Shown here: piece after piece, positions 40,663-43,011 of the stretch
Numbering within the stretch: the first letter of the stretch is position 1
Layout: each line of letters begins with the position of its first letter
NCBI GenBank assembly: GCA_013178275.1
Contig: JABLWZ010000030.1
Span: 1 to 43,011 of the forward strand
Length of the DNA stretch: 43,011 nucleotides
DNA from: Bacillota bacterium
GTDB taxonomy: Bacteria > Bacillota > Ch66 > Ch109
Direction: 5' to 3'
Program-made: the position numbers and the translations under genes
The notes under the pieces: generated by a model
Databases searched by the model: none
Seen by the model: only the letters and a program-made list of their open reading frames with translations
Told to the model about the DNA's origin: nothing

Positions 40663-41718
40663 ATGCATCACTACCACAAGCTGCAGGGGATCATAGGCGC
40701 GCACCCGGTGGGGGCGCCGAAGAGTGAAGAGTACCTGGAGATACTGAAGATCCTGTTCCGCCCCGGGGAGGTAGAACTGGCGGCGGCGATGGACTTCAAG
40801 CTCCGCAAGGCCGGCGAGATCGGGGATCGGGCCGGCATCGACGCCGACCACGCCCGGGAGCACCTGGAGGAGATGGCCGACCGCGGGGTGCTCCTGGCCA
40901 AGCGGGTCGGGGAAGAGATGGCCTACGCCCTCCTGCCCAACTACCCCGGGCTGTTCGAGTACCCGGTCATGAAGGGGACCGACCCGGCCACCGAGAGGCG
41001 GCTAGCAGAGCTGTGGCACGCCTACTACATGAAAGACATGGCCGCCGAGCTGGCCTCCGCGTCTCCACCCTGGAACCGGGTCTTCCCGGCCGAGGAGGCC
41101 CTGCCCGAAGAGATAGAGATACTGCCCTACGAGGTCGTCACCCGGATGATGGCCAAAAACGAGGCGATCGCCTTGGCCAACTGCCCCTGCCGCACCCTGG
41201 CCAAAAACTGCGAAAAGCCCCTCGACGTCTGCCTGGCCTTCGACGGCGCGGCCCGCTTCCTGGCCGAGCGCGGCATGGCCAGGCTCATCACCCTCGAAGA
41301 GGCGAGGGAGGTCATTGCGAAGGCCGAGACGGCCGGGCTCGTACATACCGGCAGCAACAACGCCGAGCGGCTGCTGTTCCTCTGCAACTGCTGCCCCTGC
41401 TGCTGCCACTTCCTGATGCTGATTACCCGGAAGGGATACCCCGATGGACTGGCGAAGTCCAGCTACCGGGCCCGGCTCGACGCCGAAGAGTGCATCAACT
41501 GCGGCATCTGCATCGAAGAACGGTGCCCGGTCGGAGCCTTCGCCGAGGGCGATGAAGCGGTCTCCCTCGACGTGTCCAAGTGCATCGGCTGCGGTCTCTG
41601 CGTATCCACCTGTCCCACCGGCGCCATTACCCTGGAGAAGCGGGACGGCTACCAGCCCCCACCCGCCGACATCAACGCCCTGGTGCAGCAGGTGGTCAGG
41701 AACAAAGCGGCGAAATAA
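40663..41718 (+). CDS. Winged-helix and 4Fe-4S ferredoxin-domain protein
   Basis: 351 aa. The N-terminal part (about 20-100) reads like a winged helix (EILKILFRPGEVELAAAM, DHAREHLEEMADRGVLLAKR). The middle has CPCRTLAKNCEKPLDVC near 175-190 and the unusual run CNCCPCCC near 247-254. The C-terminus is a 2[4Fe-4S] ferredoxin (CINCGICIEERCP and CIGCGLCVSTCP). Similar architectures occur in uncharacterised anaerobe proteins. Starts 16 bp after the flavoprotein. It could be an Fe-S electron carrier or a redox sensor; the function is not established. Confidence 0.8.
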   Translation: MHHYHKLQGIIGAHPVGAPKSEEYLEILKILFRPGEVELAAAMDFKLRKAGEIGDRAGIDADHAREHLEEMADRGVLLAKRVGEEMAYALLPNYPGLFEYPVMKGTDPATERRLAELWHAYYMKDMAAELASASPPWNRVFPAEEALPEEIEILPYEVVTRMMAKNEAIALANCPCRTLAKNCEKPLDVCLAFDGAARFLAERGMARLITLEEAREVIAKAETAGLVHTGSNNAERLLFLCNCCPCCCHFLMLITRKGYPDGLAKSSYRARLDAEECINCGICIEERCPVGAFAEGDEAVSLDVSKCIGCGLCVSTCPTGAITLEKRDGYQPPPADINALVQQVVRNKAAK

Positions 41719-41763
41719 ACAGAAGTAACGCATTTAAGTACTCAGCCCCCCGGCGGCGAATAG

Positions 41764-41847
41764 TTATTCATTAAAAAGCCCAACCACATGATCCGCGAGG
41801 AGACCCGCTTCTTGAACCAGCTGACGCGGATGCTGGAGATGAAATAG
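41764..41847 (+). pseudogene. Possible 3' remnant of an eroded gene
   Basis: A short open frame ends at TAG 41845-41847 and reads IKKPNHMIREETRFLNQ, then LTRMLEMK: a charged amphipathic helix such as ends many proteins. It has no ribosome binding site and no upstream frame. Low confidence; the rest of 41719-41971 shows no gene. Confidence 0.2.
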
Positions 41848-41910
41848 ACAGCGCCGGGCATACCCTGAGCCTCACCTTTCCCGTTATACTGATAGTGGTA
41901 ATTCTTACGA

Positions 41911-41940
41911 CCACCCTCCGCGGTTATCAGCGGGGGGTGG
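41911..41940. other. Strong hairpin upstream of the exported protein gene
   Basis: CCACCCTCCGC (41911-41921)/GCGGGGGGTGG (41930-41940), 11-bp stem with one T-G pair, loop GGTTATCA. No T-run on either strand, so perhaps an mRNA-leader or stability element for the gene at 41972. Confidence 0.4.
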
Positions 41941-41971
41941 CACATTGTTGTTGTCGGGAGGCTTTCGATCG

Positions 41972-42856
41972 ATGAAGAACTTCAAAACCTTAGCCCTGTC
42001 GCTGCTTGCCCTGAGCCTGATTCTGAACCTGGCCCTGTTCTCCCGGATGGGGTCCTTAAACGACCTGGAAAGGTCCGTCAACGACAGCAACAACCGGGTG
42101 CAGTCTTCGATAAACTTGCTCAACGGGCAGGTGAACCACCTGCTCAACCAGATAGAAAAAGAGCAGAGGTGGATCACCCCGGCGGAGGTGGATTTCACCC
42201 AGCCCGACCCCGCGAGCGGAGAGACGACGGCGAATCTGAAGTGGCAGATCAAGGAGTACGACCAGGACGCCCGGGTCACCCTCTACTACCGACTGAGTGA
42301 CAAGGCCGATTTCACGGCGGTCCCGGTCGAATCCAAAAGCGGCGGCTACTTCGAGGCCGCGGTGCCGCTGAAGGTCACGCCTGAGCCCTACTGGGATATA
42401 AATATCAGCACGCGGGCCAACAGCTCCAGTCAGAGAGCCGTCAGGCCGGTGCCGGTCCAGGAAGGCGCAGGTCCGGCCGATACCCTCGCTTACTACGTCA
42501 GCGTCGAAAAGGGCGGCAGCGTTAAAAGCAGCGAGATACAGGTCACCGGCCTGGAGAAGCTTTCGTTCAAGACTTACGGCCCGTTGACCCTGAGCCTCAA
42601 TATCGACGGCCTGAAGTACAACATCTCCCTTTTCGAGCACGCGGAGGGGAAGAACCGGATCAGCGGCGCCGCGCTTCGGGTTTACAGCGGAGAGAACCTG
42701 GTCGCTGAAAAACCCCTGGCGCACCGGACCGAACCCGGCGGCGGGGGGGCCTACACCACCCAATACGAGCGGTCGGCCCAGGCCCAGGAACGCCTGGTGG
42801 TGAATATAAGGTACGACAACGGCAGTGAGTTCCAGAAAGACATAACCGCCTATTGA
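41972..42856 (+). CDS. Exported hypothetical protein with N-terminal anchor and coiled coil (294 aa)
   Basis: N-terminal hydrophobic segment (about 5-23, LALSLLALSLILNLALF), then a coiled-coil-like stretch (about 28-60, MGSLNDLERSVNDSNNRVQS...), then beta-rich sequence with Ig-like character (VTLYYRLSDKADFTAVPV; YYVSVEKGGSVKSSEIQV). No catalytic motif or cysteine is visible. ATG 41972 is 10 nt behind GGGAGG. Probably an extracytoplasmic membrane-anchored protein; function unknown. Last gene before the right-hand repeat. Confidence 0.75.
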   Translation: MKNFKTLALSLLALSLILNLALFSRMGSLNDLERSVNDSNNRVQSSINLLNGQVNHLLNQIEKEQRWITPAEVDFTQPDPASGETTANLKWQIKEYDQDARVTLYYRLSDKADFTAVPVESKSGGYFEAAVPLKVTPEPYWDINISTRANSSSQRAVRPVPVQEGAGPADTLAYYVSVEKGGSVKSSEIQVTGLEKLSFKTYGPLTLSLNIDGLKYNISLFEHAEGKNRISGAALRVYSGENLVAEKPLAHRTEPGGGGAYTTQYERSAQAQERLVVNIRYDNGSEFQKDITAY

Positions 42857-42885
42857 CCCCCATGCCCAAACCGCACGAGCTGACC

Positions 42886-43011
42886 AGGGGCTGTCGCACT
42901 AACAGCCATAAGAAAAGAACAAAAGACGGTGACTGGCAGTGCCAGAAGCCGTCTTTTGCCGTAAAATATAGTCGATGAAAACAAACATTTTACGGCCAGA
43001 TTATACATCAA
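42886..43011. repeat. Right copy of 126-bp terminal inverted repeat, probable insertion-sequence end
   Basis: Exact reverse complement of 3-128. The inward edge reads AGGGGCTGTCGCACTAAC, followed by the same three hairpins in mirror order. The element would continue to the right of the window. See the left copy. Confidence 0.75.

Noticed and set aside
1..43011. CRISPR array, rRNA, integrase or phage structural genes
   Set aside because: No regularly spaced repeats, no rRNA-like conserved stretches and no recognisable recombinase or virion genes were found on either strand.

Overview
The window looks like a contig from a GC-rich anaerobic bacterium, most likely a Firmicute of the Clostridia/Desulfotomaculum-Pelotomaculum type. 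The evidence is indirect: many GTG/TTG starts behind strong GGAGG-type ribosome binding sites, BirA operators of Gram-positive form, an mrfB-mrfA (yprB-yprA) pair, an oxygen-sensitive Ni-Fe CO dehydrogenase, ferredoxins and anaerobic beta-oxidation genes (crt, hbd, two acyl-CoA dehydrogenases, a CoA-transferase). Genus cannot be read from the sequence. No rRNA, tRNA, CRISPR array or complete transposase is visible. Both ends stop inside the same 126-bp hairpin-rich sequence in opposite orientation, probably the end of an insertion sequence, so the contig seems to be bounded by two IS copies.

Left third (1-14.1 kb), all on the + strand: a BirA-controlled biotin operon bioB-bioY-bioD-bioA with two tandem BirA operators; mrfB-mrfA, an exonuclease/helicase DNA repair pair; a CO dehydrogenase operon (FAD/NAD oxidoreductase, cooS, cooF) closed by a terminator; and an 842+ residue ATP-grasp/swivelling-His protein with the domain order of rifampin phosphotransferase, whose true start appears to be a non-ATG codon.

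14.1-18.8 kb: a divergent acyl-CoA module. Leftward: XRE regulator, acyl-CoA dehydrogenase and a 58-residue 2[4Fe-4S] ferredoxin. Rightward: a second acyl-CoA dehydrogenase with a different catalytic-base position, and a CoA-transferase. These look like parts of one acyl-CoA oxidation route feeding electrons to ferredoxin.

18.8-36.8 kb is a mosaic with visible changes in base composition: an AT-richer chemoreceptor; two non-coding inverted-repeat elements; a TrmB-TIGR04076-EamA operon; a MarR-GNAT fusion with two promoters; a PaaG-like crotonase; a QueG-like Fe-S protein; a tetR-adaptor-RND efflux operon whose RND gene carries a single-base frameshift; PHP and phospholipase C-like proteins; a FAD oxidoreductase; a small plasmid/phage-type protein; and a 0.9-kb AT-rich stretch holding at most two small ORFs.

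36.8-43 kb: crt-hbd (interconversion of crotonyl-CoA and acetoacetyl-CoA) with a small conserved-looking unknown; two exported proteins of unknown function; and a PadR-flavoprotein-Fe-S protein operon that is the best candidate here for an undescribed redox-responsive unit.
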